Assembly (NCBI RefSeq): GCF_000801105.2
Contig: NC_079517.1
Location: forward strand, 4,464,001 to 4,528,000
DNA: 64,000 bases
Direction of reading: 5' to 3'
From: Raphanus sativus
Taxonomy: Eukaryota; Streptophyta; Magnoliopsida; Brassicales; Brassicaceae
The notes under the pieces are model-generated. The model was not told the origin of the DNA, searched no databases, and was given only the letters and a program-made list of their open reading frames with translations. Positions 11,640-23,313 of this stretch are shown here, piece after piece. Each line of letters opens with the position of its first letter. Position 1 is the first letter of the stretch. A program made the translations under genes and the position numbers.

Positions 11640-13358
11640 TAGTTAAAAAAGCGAGTGAATATTGTCAATGACAAATGCTCTAGACAGGGTTATAGAAAAG
11701 CTCGACCCTCAAAGCGGGGACAGGTTCCCAAACATACACACGTGTAACAAAACTACGGGAGCCCCAGAAAATAAGACCATCCTTCTTCTTCATTCTGACA
11801 ACATGCAACTATGCAAGTATATGGACAAAATTATATTTAAATTGAACAAGGAGAACAAGAAATAACAGAAAAACCTTCCTCTTTAACTCTATCAAGGCTT
11901 TTGATTATGGACAAACCAGTAATAATTGTGACAAGCGAATATAATATCGATAAACCTCTAGACTCTACATGAAGCTCTTGTATACACAAGTCAACATTGA
12001 ATTCGAGCTCCTCCACGTGATTCATTACTATCGCCAAGATCCACACAACTGATATCGTTTATACAATTCATTAAACCTATTGTATTTGATTTTAAGCATC
12101 TACATATATAAGTAAACACGGTAATATTTGTTTAGATTAGATTCCCTGTCAAATAAGCCATTTGTATATATAACTCTAGAAGACGTATCTCATTTAACGT
12201 GGTTAGTAATATATTACACATAAAGTATGAGATTTGTGGTGTGAAGAGTCTCACCGATCACCAATAATTGCGAGTTGAAGGCTTAATGAAATAATTTTAT
12301 AAAGTTAACAACTAACTAAATGTTAGCCTAGAGAGCTAAGTGTCATCCAATGAAAGTGATTGAAGAGAAAGCAAAGAGTGGATTCCATCTTTCCACGTTC
12401 GAATAAAGCGAGGAAGTGAGTTTAGATTGACAACACTTTGGAAATGTCTTGTTGTTTTATTGTTTTTTCCCTCACCCATGTGTTCGGTTTTTGTTTTCTT
12501 TTGCGCTTCTAGTTTTTGTCTCTATTTTGTTTTAATAACATACCTTTTAACACACACTGATACGATAAGTGGAGTCCAACTTGGCCACTCTTAACGTTTC
12601 TCATTGCCACGTTAGAATTGGAACTTTAACGCTTCATTCTGATTTTGTGTTATAAGATTACAATATACCTCCATTATTGCTAATTTTAAAAGCTTAGCAA
12701 AAATTATTTGAATTCATTGTTACAAGCATATACATGAAACGGTGACGGCTTTATAGTTGTTTGTGTGATTCTATCCTTGTCATGGTATATGGGGCATGTA
12801 TGATCAAAATGTCCAAGTGTAATAATTTTATGGGGTTTCCAGAGTCTGTTTAGTCAACTTATGGGTTTCTAGAGCCAATTTTGAAAGTTGCGCTGTAGTT
12901 TTTTCTCAATAGGAAATGAACAATGAGAAGATGAATATGGAAAATAAATATTTTTTATTTGTGAAATGTCTACAACGAAAGTGTTTGAAAACACATGCAG
13001 CCTTACTGTGAATCTGTGATAGTTAGTCGCATTATACACTCAAAAGCTATGGACAAAAAGCTTTGACCATAGTGACCATATATCCCACTATTATTGATTT
13101 GCTATGACACTATACGTATAGTCACGACTCTCTATCTCTCTCTCTCTTTTTTTTTTGATCAAATCTCTCTCTCTCTCTACACATCTCAGCTGTCACAGAC
13201 ACTTCATGCATGCACCTGCTATTGCCACTCATATAGCTTATATATATCCATATTTATGTACGTACATAATATGTGTATGTAATCGCATGTCTATTTATAT
13301 GCTATTTCCACTGTCAGATTCCAAAATACGTAACTAGTAATTCGAGTAAATATAGTAA
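11640..13358. other. Spacer, no gene recognised
   Basis: This is AT-rich sequence with short unsupported ORFs. A CT microsatellite lies at 13130-13180, interrupted by TTTTTTTTTTGATCAA; it may be another poly(T) insertion, but the flanking repeat cannot be told apart from the microsatellite. Confidence 0.5.
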
Positions 13359-13366
13359 ACCGTAAC

Positions 13367-14279
13367 CAGTGCCGTGCCTACAGATTACGGGGCCTGAGGC
13401 AATTTAACATTTTTAAAGAAAAATATCTGTTATTTTAAACAAAATGGAACTATAAGCTTAAAAATTGTATTAAAACAAGAATAAACCTAGTTTCTAAATT
13501 TTGGGTGTTTAATATATTATTAAAAGATAAAGTTGACATGCTTTGTTTGTTTATAATGAATTATCTAATTTTTAAAAGGGCAATTCTCTCAAATAGTCTT
13601 TTAAAGTTTTTGTCGCAAAAATAGTTTTCAAATAATTTTTTAAGTTTTTGTCTTGAAAATTTTAATATTTATTTTTATTTTAAAAATTTGAACACATTTC
13701 TAAAATCACACCTCTTAACTCTACATCCTAAATTTTAGATTAATTAACTCAAGTGTTATAATACATATTTACCCTTCAATAAAACTTCTTTTGTTATTTT
13801 TCTCCTTGTGATACTATTTTTGTGATAAAAACTTAAAAAGATATCTAAGAGAATTTCGTTTTTTGAAATATATTTATAAATATATATATCGGGACATCAT
13901 TTATAAATATATTTTAGTTTGAATTTCCTACTTTGATATTAGTGTAAATTATATAAAACAATTTTATGAAAGTATGAATTAATTTTCTTAAATAAATGAA
14001 AAACATGATGTAAAAATCATTTTAAGAAACAACAATTAAAATGTTCAAGGAGAATTTACCTTTTTGTGGTAAATTTCATGGAAAAAAATTGTTGTGTAAA
14101 ATAAAACAAAATGAATATAACCAATCAATATTTCATAAATACATTTAAATATCAGTTAGTGTATACCCATATAAACTAACAATAAACCCAAGGTAACGTA
14201 TTTATAAATTTGGGACCCTAAATTCTAGTTGAAAACTCGAGGCGGTTACCTTTTTACTCTAAGGGTCAGCACGGCTCTG
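13367..14279. mobile_element. Non-autonomous hAT-like element, 913 bp, 8-bp TSD
   Basis: ACCGTAAC at 13359-13366 is repeated at 14280-14287. The element starts CAGTGCCGTGCC and ends with the inverted, imperfect GCACGGCTCTG. The interior is about 80 percent A+T by eye and has no transposase ORF. The exact 8-bp duplication supports the hAT superfamily. Confidence 0.8.
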
Positions 14280-14287
14280 ACCGTAAC

Positions 14288-15005
14288 ATAGGAGAGTCAG
14301 AGATTGGGCTTGGCATGTACAACGTATATTTGTGGATTAATCTGCCTGACTCTTTAATAGTTTTATGGTTGAATATTGTGCGGACAACTGGAACACGACG
14401 GCATACAGAAATTTATAGATTAATCCCTTAGAAAATATTCAAATATGTCGCACATTTTAGTAGAAACGAGATATAATATATATATTGTGGTTAGTAATAC
14501 GCGATTAATATCTGAAGAACGGGAAATTTTTTATTTTTTTTTTAATAACCGTTGGGGTTCCAGGCTTCGTCCAAAATAATCTCATGAAACTGACGATAAT
14601 TCACGTATTCTTGCGATTTAATGCTAGCTCCGGTGGCCACTGTATGTCGAATCCAAGACGCTTCCTCTTTGGCATTTCCTCTTTGACGCTTATCACTGGA
14701 CCACGATGTAATGGCTAGAAGAACGGGAAATGTTCATTATTACATCTGGTCGTACATTCGAACAATGATGGTGGTCCAGTGACACACGGATTACTAATCA
14801 ACATGGATTCGAAAACATTTCACTATATTTCATATTCATAAGATAGCCCCAAATTAATATAAGGTATTTATATAATGAATGCAAACGAATCCTCTAAAGC
14901 TACATAATATTTTTAACTACATAAAGGTTCCCATATAAAAATGCTTGATAGGTACCTACGAATATAATATAGTATGAAAATGCTTATGTCCAAATTTTCT
15001 ATTTT
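14288..15005. other. Spacer, no gene recognised
   Basis: I see no ORF, repeat boundary or RNA gene that can be supported. Confidence 0.4.
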
Positions 15006-16423
15006 AAAACCGTTTGTATGATCGCCCTAGATATAGTTTCTCCCTGTCCCGAACTTCGAGGCGCCGCACCAGAGAAGATGGTCTTTGACGCCGGCGGCGA
15101 CCTAGGTCGTCGGCGTCACCGCTTTTCCTCGTCTTGCTCGGTTCTCCTCGTCGGCTATGTTCTTGTGATGTTCTCTGTTTCGATTCCGGTGGCTCCTCCG
15201 CCGGAGATACCACGCTCGGCATCAAGTTCGTGGTTGAAGCTCACCATCTCTTCCATCGTTGGCTCATCCTCTCACCATCGTTGCTTCCACTGCGTCAATC
15301 AAGGTCGAGCCTTTGTTGTCGCCTCCTCTGCTCAACCCGCCTCCCCGCATCCTGTGTTTGTCACCACCTCCCGCCGCCGTCACCGTCCAGATCCATCTCC
15401 AGCTCCTCTGACTGCCGTAGCTCCACCACCGCGAGTCTATATCTCTCCTCACCTAGGAAGATTTTTCATCAGCCGTGTGCTTGCTCCTCCGCTGTTCTGT
15501 ATCATCGCTTTACCTAACCGAAAGGAAGCTCCGAGAATCCTTCTCGTATGGAGACACGACTGTTCTAATGGGGTTAAACCTCCACCAACTGAAGCGCTAC
15601 GTCCCTCACCCAATGATGGCTCACGCCCACTCAATTTGATTGTAGTTGTTGATTGGTTGCTCAGATGTAGGTCAGTAACATCTTGCTGGTCTCGGTACGG
15701 TAATGCCGAGGTCGGAAGTGTTGAACTGATTTCAATGTCCGCTCCGTCACCTAGCTCTTGGTGGTATCCGTCACCCGACTATTTCAAAGCCCCCTGCCTC
15801 TTATCCGATGCTTACTCACACACGCTCAACAGAAACGAGTACGTTGACAGTTTGCTCAAGTTTCTTCCGGTTACAAGTTGGCCTAGACACGGTAATGTCA
15901 AAGTCCGAGCTTCTGACCCGATCAAACCGTATGCTTCGTCCCCAAACTCCATTATCCTAAGCGCTTCGAAAGTGAAGCTAGAGTTGGAGATTCACCTAGT
16001 CTCTTTGGTAAGTATTGTAGATGTTAGAGCTGTTCATCTGCGTTTCAATGATAAACCCAGGCTTTCAAGGCCTTTTGATACTATTGCGGTTGAGAAGGAC
16101 TCTCCCGTACCCCCTTCCCAAACTCTCATGTTTGGGTTTATCAACGTCGATTCCGACAATCTCAAGCTTGTTAACTCAAGCGTTTTAGGAAAACAAGTGA
16201 AGAATCATCTCTACGGGTTCCTTCTCTTTGAGCAAGTCTCTTCCTTTAACATGTCTATCTTATGTCTTTTGTACTGCATTTTGTTCATTTTACCGTCGAG
16301 ACTAGCTGCTCCGGTTGTTATCATCTTATCAGTTCTACTTGTACTCGTTTAGCCATTTGGCTTTTAATATAAGTTCAGTGACAAAAAAAAAAAAAAAAAA
16401 AAAAAAAAACCGTTTGTATGATC
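15006..16423 (+). mobile_element. Poly(A)-tailed retroposon with 18-bp TSD
   Basis: AAAACCGTTTGTATGATC at 15006-15023 is repeated at the far side (16406-16423, partly within the A run). The unit between them ends in GTTCAGTGACA followed by a run of about 27 A. An internal sequence, a 3' poly(A) tail and a long target-site duplication are the marks of LINE-type target-primed reverse transcription. No reverse transcriptase domain is present, so it is non-autonomous, or a processed copy of a host transcript. Sadhu-like retroposons of crucifers are one candidate class, by architecture only. Confidence 0.85.
15018..16352 (+). CDS. 444-codon open frame inside the retroposon, function unknown
   Basis: One uninterrupted frame spans nearly the whole retroposon. 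The first ATG (15018) lies in the target-site duplication, so it is donated by the insertion site. The first ATG belonging to the element is at 15078 (MVFDAGGDLGRRRHR), giving 424 residues. The first third is rich in Ser, Pro and Arg with short hydrophobic runs. The middle has two related motifs (VTSCWSRYGNAEVGS and VTSWPRHGNVKVRAS), hinting at an internal duplication. The C-terminus is strongly hydrophobic, ending AAPVVIILSVLLVLV. I recognise no domain. The open frame in an otherwise non-coding-looking insertion is either recent selection, recency of insertion, or chance in GC-rich DNA. Confidence 0.45.
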   Translation: MIALDIVSPCPELRGAAPEKMVFDAGGDLGRRRHRFSSSCSVLLVGYVLVMFSVSIPVAPPPEIPRSASSSWLKLTISSIVGSSSHHRCFHCVNQGRAFVVASSAQPASPHPVFVTTSRRRHRPDPSPAPLTAVAPPPRVYISPHLGRFFISRVLAPPLFCIIALPNRKEAPRILLVWRHDCSNGVKPPPTEALRPSPNDGSRPLNLIVVVDWLLRCRSVTSCWSRYGNAEVGSVELISMSAPSPSSWWYPSPDYFKAPCLLSDAYSHTLNRNEYVDSLLKFLPVTSWPRHGNVKVRASDPIKPYASSPNSIILSASKVKLELEIHLVSLVSIVDVRAVHLRFNDKPRLSRPFDTIAVEKDSPVPPSQTLMFGFINVDSDNLKLVNSSVLGKQVKNHLYGFLLFEQVSSFNMSILCLLYCILFILPSRLAAPVVIILSVLLVLV

Positions 16424-18342
16424 AAATTCGTTATTGATGTTTTTACACTTTATTTTGAAAACTAAACAATAACGTTTCCATACATAATATATATACTCTA
16501 ATTTACATATATAGATGGGTGGCACTAAAGATCAATATTCATCAAACTTGTAGAAGTAAATTGAAAACTTCCTTGAGACAAATATTCATATTCTAAGTAA
16601 TTAACCTATCACGACCGCACGACGTGTATTATTTTATAGTTTAGTTACGAGTGTAGCCTAAACCTCTTCTTTTTGGTAAAACTAACAAGAAAATGTAGCC
16701 GAAATATAACACGTATACAATGTTTAATTAGAGAATCCAATATTGGTTAGACCGACCTGTTGGAAGCTACTAGCCAGATCAGAGGCACCAGACTGCTTGT
16801 CGACGATACGGTCGTGGAGCGGCTCAATTGTCACCAAACATTTTTTCTCACCCATAAAAATTTCACACAAATAGTTATTAAAAAGTGAAACATTATCGTA
16901 TAGGATGAATATGATTTCAACCAACTACAAAATCTGCTACTATACGATATAATAAATTTGTCTCGTACCAGAAAATAAATAGTATATAGAGTGTTCGTAA
17001 TCAGGGCCAAAGGACACGCACGAAGAGGAACACGACTTAACCCAAAACAACGATAAAAACAAAATAAGACTTCCAAGTTTCCAGAGTTTGTCTTTGCTAC
17101 AATGAGCAAGAATACAAGTGCTAATCTTGGTTTGATCCGGATTAATTGGTTAGGTTTATTGTCTATACTAGTGAAAAGTACTCGACAGATTTGAATTGAT
17201 CATTTAGTTTCATTTGGACCCCACGAGGCTATGTGTCAAAGTGTCAGTAGACAAGTACACAAAGTGAGACAAATCTGGATACATCAAACTCATTCAAATT
17301 CCTCGCATTAAATCCAGTATTGTTTGCTATGTGTCACATAAAATTTACAAATCCATCTACGTACTAAATAAACCTCTTGCCTACTTTGTCACGCCTTCAA
17401 AATGAATATCATATTTCGTCAAGAAATTATGTACTTTGAAAGGATATTTTTTTTTTGACTGATACTTTGAAAGGATATTCATATGTAAAATCTCAGTTTT
17501 AGACTAATGCATGTTCTACAATTATTTCTCAGTTCATCTCACATAACAAAAAACCCCATAAAATATTCCTTCAATTTCATAAAAAAGTCATTTAGATAAT
17601 TTTCACACGTTAAAAATGATTAAAATGAATTTATGTTTTCATTAATTATATATATTTAATCAAAAGTATTTAAGATCAATAATTTATTTATAAAATTAAT
17701 GCATTTTGCAATTAGTATTAAGTTGGAAGTAAATATAAATTGTATTGAGGAAAAAAATGGTAAATTGACATTGGAAAAAAAAAAGAGGAATAGTAAGAGA
17801 ATCTTCAATGTAAAATTTTATATTTTATTCTAAAATAAAGTAAAAATGAATATAAAGTAAAAATGCTCTAATCCTATCGTATTTTCTACTTTATAATGGA
17901 GTAATAAACAAACGAGAAATAGATTACTCCATTTATAAATTTTATTATGTAATGGCATATGGAGTTGGGTTGAAACATTATTTATTCAATTGTGGAAAAA
18001 AATAGAGTTGAGTTGGAGGTGTCCTAATTAAATAGAAAGAATTAGCAGATAATAAATACAAAATATTTTCTTAATTGACATGCGTCTGCATATATTACAT
18101 TTACGAAGATAATTAAAACTTAGTAGAACTAGTCGAAAACAATTTGCCACCTATTTTCTTGTTCATCTTTTTTTTCTTACAAAAACAACATGCGATGAAC
18201 AAGAACATTAGCCTTAGAGGGCATATAAAGAAAGATATTGCCCCATCTTCTACAGCGTTCCATGAAAGGTTAGCCATATACATATTGGTTGGCATCAAAC
18301 ATTTGGAACATTGTCACTAGCTCGTTTATTTATACATCCCCT
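16424..18342. other. Spacer with MITE-like AT-rich segments
   Basis: 17570-17770 has stowaway-like ends (ATTCCTTCAATTTCAT). 17795-18025 resembles the MITE family seen at 46-299 (AGAGAATCTTCAATG on the left, TTGGAGGTGTCC on the right). No gene is supported. Confidence 0.4.
17432..17479. repeat. Micro-retroposon: 14-bp insert with 17-bp TSD
   Basis: TACTTTGAAAGGATATT at 17432-17448 and 17463-17479 flanks TTTTTTTTGACTGA. On the minus strand the insert reads TCAGTC then poly(A). Confidence 0.75.
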
Positions 18343-20362
18343 TCATATTCTTGGCTGCATTTGTTTCCACTCCACCAATCGTCGCAAGAAATTCATCACC
18401 TATTGATTTCGTTTTATAGAGAATTAGTACGTATAGAAACAATTTACTGCGAAATACGTATAAGTCGACGACTAAAGATTTAAATGGATATACAATTATA
18501 AATATGTGTGTGTGTGGACTTGCCTCGGACGGATCTTGCAAAGAGTACGAAGCATCGGTATCCTTGGGAAATTTGGAGACAAGAATGCCAAAGCCTTCGC
18601 CTTTGTCTCGTAGCATCTAATTTACATGGCACCAATTTTAACCAACATATATAATTAGCGCCGTAACTCAAGTAGATGGATGTTTTTTATATTGTATGAA
18701 AATACTTTGTATACCTTAAATGCATCTTCGTCGGTCCGATCATCGCCGATGTAAACAGGAAAAACGTTGTTAGAGTTCGCAAACCCTGTCGTATCCAAAA
18801 GGTTCAAAATTAACTCAAGTATTTAAATTGATAATATCCCGTTATTTAAAGGTGGATTGAGAAGCATATTGATGATGAATAATGATTAGTGGAGAAAAGA
18901 TGCTTTTAGATAAAAAGACAGGACAAAAAAATTATTGATTCATTTTAATTATAGATTGAGAAACGAATTTTTGTTTTAAGAAAAAGAGAGAGCACTCACC
19001 AAGTGTCTCTAACAAGAACTCAAGAGCCACTACAAGAAATATGAGTATTGGTAGCAGTTCACAGTAGCACGAATTCACTAACTGCTACCAAAAATGCCAA
19101 AATCTGATCATAACTATACAGTAGCACTAAATCCGCGCTAAGATAGAATTTTATTAAGCGGGAAAGCAAAAATAACTACTATAGGTGAACATTTGTTTTG
19201 GAGCCAATACTTAGCCAATTTTTTGGGTTTACCTTAGCTTCTTACCAGGAAAAATAACTCTTCTCTTTAAAAAAAAAAAAAAAAAAAAGAGAGAGTTCAT
19301 CTCTCGTCGTCTCTGGCCCGTTTCCCCTCTCGAGCTCCGACCACTACTCTGTGGTCTCCACTCACCGGCAATCGAACACGGTGGCGCATCTTGTCCACTC
19401 TCGAGCCTCGCCGCCGTGTCTATGCTCCTCAATCCGCCGCTCTCTGCTTCACACCGCAACAGTGTCACCGTCGTTTGTCACGTCGGAGCTCTCATCCATC
19501 GCTGAGTCGGTGACAAAACCACAACACGATAGCACCTGCTCCAAATCAAGCTTCTCTGGCGCGTTCTTGCTTCACAACCGGCATCTCCGTCTTGTTCCGT
19601 TCTCGTCGTCACCGGAATCAAAACTGTAGAAGAGCAACCATGGCATTTCGACAAAAGGTTTGGGTTCAAAGCTTGAGATGACTCGTTTTCGAAAATCGAT
19701 TCATGGTTCGTGTTGTATTTGTCTCTTTTTGTGAAGCTTAGAGCAGCACTGCCTCTGTTTTGTTGATTTATCTCTCTCTCTTTCATATTGTTTGGTACTG
19801 ACTTTGTTTTCCTCCATGAACTCCAGTGGTGAAGCTTTTTAATGCTGTAATTCATTTGTTTAGTCTCTGAGAGAGTGATTCATCTTATTCAAGACTTTTG
19901 TTTCAAACAGGTAAACAAGTTTCAACATGCTCAGAAGGGATTGAATGCTTCAAGGTCAAAAGACTCTCAAGGTAGAGGTTTTAGATATTGATCTTTAGCT
20001 TGAATATTTCGGTGTCCACTCTCTTGTTTTTGGCTTCTAAATCTGTTTTTTTTTTTGTTCTATTGGAACATCCATCAGTGTTAAAGAAGCTAAGAAAAGA
20101 AGCATTCTTCTCGGAGTTGAGAAAAACGAAAAGAGACTCCAAGGTTTGTCTCTTACTCTCTCTTTTAATGTTCTTTATCTTGACAGTTGTGTGTGTTATT
20201 AAACCATCACCTTTAGATGAACTTATAAGCAAGCTAGTGTTCTGTCTTGATCTTGTTTCTATTGAGATATTAAGGGAACGAATCACTTTCATTAGTGAGA
20301 GCTGTTAGCTTCAAGTGTGTTCTTGGCAATTTACTGATGAGATTTTGTGGGATGGTACAGGC

Positions 20363-20593
20363 TCAAAAAGCTTCAAATTCCACTGAAGACGAAGCTCCTG
20401 CTTGAGCTGCAGTATCGTTTGCTTTGAGAGATCGCAAGCTTGCAATCTTCTTTGCATAGTCTGTATCAGATGTTGTTGCAGTCTTAATTGGGGGATCTGG
20501 AACTTCATCTTTCACCACCTCCCATAGCTCTCTGTTCATCAGTGTGGTGTGCATCGTTACTGCCCAGAACTCGTGGTTTGATATCTTGTTCAT
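20363..20593 (-). other. Captured Copia gag-like (UBN2/DUF4219-type) fragment in the CACTA element
   Basis: The minus-strand frame reads ISNHEFWAVTMHTTLMNREL followed by WEVVKDEVPDPP. It resembles the start of Copia-type gag polyproteins (Y/F-x-x-W-x-x-x-M...LW-x-V-V). The frame continues only briefly and there is no zinc knuckle, so this is a fragment. It may be cargo picked up by the transposon or a coincidental match. Confidence 0.4.
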
Positions 20594-20793
20594 CGATTCA
20601 TTGATGTTTTTATGCCCAAGTTGTGTTCAACAATTATATGATAAAATTCTGAGTATGAGATTTTCTGTTATATTAGTTTGGTTTTTATAGAAAAGGAATT
20701 GTAATTGATTATATCTGAGCTCAATTCATGGACTTGGATAAAACTAATGTTAAAAGTGAATGATTCTCTTGTGTTCATAAAAATAAAATGAAG

Positions 20794-20833
20794 AAGTAAA
20801 CGAATGTTCTTTTTTTAACAAAAGTAAACGAAT
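20794..20833. repeat. Micro-retroposon inside the CACTA element: 16-bp insert, 12-bp TSD
   Basis: AAGTAAACGAAT at 20794-20805 and 20822-20833 flanks GTTCTTTTTTTAACAA. It arose in the element, either before or after the element landed in TPPI. Confidence 0.6.
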
Positions 20834-20869
20834 TTTATTACTTTAAATCTTTAAAAAATCGATTTATAA

Positions 20870-21790
20870 GAATATTTTTTGTTTATTTATATTTTGTCTT
20901 TATTCTAAGCAAAACCTAAAACATATTTTAAAACTCTAAACATAAATTTAAAAACTTCAATATTTTCACAATAAAACTTTAATATTATATTTAAATTTAA
21001 AATTTAATATGTTTAAAAATCTAATCTTAAATTTTAATTCAAAACCTCAAACACTAAATTTTAAATCTACACCCTATACAATATCCTTAACCCCAAACTT
21101 AAACCCTATATACAAAATCATAAATCTAATGTTTACAACATTATAATAGAAAGATTAAATTTAAGCTCCAAATATATAAAAACTCAAATCATATATTCAA
21201 TCTTTTCAATCTTAAACTTATGCTTAAAGTTTAAATCTATTATCAAATTTAAAATCTAAACCTCAAAACCAAATCTTAATTTACACCCTAAATCTAATAC
21301 CCTAAACCCCAAACTTAAGCCTTGCATACAAAGTTATAAATCTTAACTTTTTCAAAGTTATAATATAAATTTTAAAATTAAACTCCATTATATTCTAAAA
21401 CTCAAATTTATAATTAATTCTAAATCTAAACCCTAAACCACACACCTCATATTTACATATATCATAAAACATCAAATCTTAAGTTGTAATAAATTATAAT
21501 TTCTATAAGATGAAACTCTAACATTTTAAAAAATTTAATCACAGATCTTAAATATAAAATTCTAAGTTTAATAATTTTTGAAAATTTAATCTCAAACCAT
21601 ATATTTGATTCCAAATTTAAAAACTATAATTTTATACCCTAAACTCTATATTTAAACTTCAAACCCCAAACTTAATCTCTACATACAAAGTCATTAATTT
21701 AATATAATATTTTAACATCAGTCTTAAATTTAAATATGCTAATTTTATTATAAATGTTTCAATTATACTTTTGAAATTATAAACTTAATT
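20870..21790. repeat. AT-rich tract with degenerate telomere-like words
   Basis: Words such as AAACCCTAAACC, ACCCTAAATC and CCCTAAACCCC recur in a background of TTTAAA-rich sequence. They are not in tandem register, so this is low-complexity sequence and not a telomere array. It forms part of the CACTA interior. Confidence 0.5.
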
Positions 21791-22627
21791 TAATGTAAAA
21801 AACAGTATAACAAAGAAGAAGAAAAAAAAAGAAAAAAAGAAAAAAAAGCCTTGACCAATAAGGGAGAATGGCGAGGATAACCAATAGATCAATCTTCACC
21901 GTTAATTTATGTCAATCTAATGGATATAACTAATCGATTTTTTTATTATTTTAACCACAAATCGACCAATAATACACAAGGACGAAGATCAGTCTTTCTT
22001 TTAACTACAACCGTTGATTATCCTAAATCTAACGGACAAGAATTCATAAGGTGTAAAGATGTGTTTGTCTCTCTCTCTCCTCTTACCCCGTAATTCTCCC
22101 CTTTCACATTTCTCTACTCTGTGTCTTCCTCTCATCTTTTTTTTTCTTATCGAATCTGGAATGATGAGTCTGCTTGCCAGATCTTGTTTCCGATCTGTTT
22201 CCTCTTTGCGTATCTGTAACTGTTTGGTTTATATTGAAGAACGATGGATTGGCTACAGAGAAGAGTAAGTAAAAGTCTCCCCATTTTTTATTATAAAAAT
22301 TTGGATTGTCTCCCTGTCTGAAATTGTTGATGAAAGTTTGAATCTTTTTCTGCTTTTGTTTTGAAAACTGTATTCAAAGAAAAAACAGATGAAGAAGATG
22401 AAGAACAGCCGGATATGGAGAGAAGAGGCGGAGGCAGAGGCATAACAAACGACAGATGTGGTGGAGCCGAGCAAGAAGAAGAAGAAGAAAGGCGGAGAAG
22501 GAGAGCAGACAGAGACGCAAGGAGGAGGAGGATGGAGTAGGAAGATGACGGGCAGATCGAACGGTGGTGTTCGTGGCTGGTGGTCTCGGCGTCAACGAGG
22601 AGTGCGGCGGAGATCGAAAAAGAACGT

Positions 22628-22682
22628 GGTTTAGTTAGGTTTAGTTAGGGTCAGTTAGGTTTGGTTAGGGTTAGTTAATAAA
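22628..22682 (+). repeat. Short tandem repeat GGTTTAGTTA
   Basis: About five imperfect copies of a 10-bp unit (GGTTTAGTTA, GGGTCAGTTA, GGTTTGGTTA, GGGTTAGTTA) lie inside the CACTA element. Confidence 0.6.
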
Positions 22683-23189
22683 CCGGGTTTGTATGTAAAC
22701 CGGTTTTTTGTAATAAACCAATACATTTGTAAACCAAAAATTAAATAATAAATAATTTTATTCACAAAACCAGTTATATTAGAATTTAATTTTAATTTTT
22801 AAAACGTGAATTAAAATATATTAATTTATAATTTTAATTAATAATTATGAATTTAAAAATATAAATGAGAAATAATAACATAGCATTATATCTATGTAAT
22901 TATAATATATTTTACAGCGTTATAAAAACGTCATAAAAAAAACACATTATAACAGTAGACCAATGCTATAAAAAAACTAATCAAGAGCACACGTTCAATG
23001 CTACAATATGTATATTTATTATAGCACATGAAAATACGCTACAATAAGTGGAGGGTCTATTATAGCTGCGGCTGTCACGGCGTTCTTCGAAACGCTATGA
23101 AAACCTTATGATAGCGTTTTTCGGGTGCTACTAATACCGATTTTTCTTGTAGTGAGCTCTTCCTTTATCCCATTCGATCATAGGACGGA

Positions 23190-23313
23190 TTTCGAAAACC
23201 TGTTGATTATTATTTATATCATTGAACAGTGTTATAAAAACAAAACTAGGATTTTGAAAACCTGTTGATTATATATAAATCATTACACAGTGTTATAAAA
23301 ACAAAACTAGGTT
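23190..23313. repeat. 62-bp tandem duplication across a TPPI splice acceptor
   Basis: Two adjacent copies (23190-23251 and 23252-23313) share AAAACCTGTTGATTAT and CAGTGTTATAAAAACAAAAC. On the minus strand this duplicates the intron 3' end, the CAACAG acceptor and the first bases of the exon, so a decoy acceptor lies 62 nt upstream of the true one. Confidence 0.75.

Larger units (their letters stand above)
19028..23154. mobile_element. Non-autonomous CACTA (En/Spm) transposon, 4127 bp
   Basis: The left end is CACTACAAGAAATATGAGTA and the right end, inverted, is CACTACAAGAAAAATCGGTA. The similarity runs on for about 28 bp (GTATTGGTAGCA against GTATTAGTAGCA). AGC at 19025-19027 and 23155-23157 is the 3-bp target-site duplication expected of CACTA elements. 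Subterminal GCTAC/GCTAT repeats crowd the right end (22905-23130). I find no transposase domain. The interior carries a GC-rich gene-like stretch (19290-20600), a very AT-rich stretch with scattered CCCTAAA-like words (20870-21790) and a purine-rich block (22370-22640). Confidence 0.95.

Noticed and set aside
13130..13180. Poly(T) inside a CT microsatellite as another micro-retroposon
   Set aside because: The flanking repeat is itself the CT microsatellite, so a target-site duplication cannot be shown.
16724..17109. Minus-strand ORFs of 66 and 92 codons
   Set aside because: They overlap in different frames, lie in AT-rich sequence, and have no recognisable protein or splice context.
20870..21790. 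Interstitial telomere array
   Set aside because: CCCTAAA words are scattered and out of register in AT-rich sequence, not in tandem.
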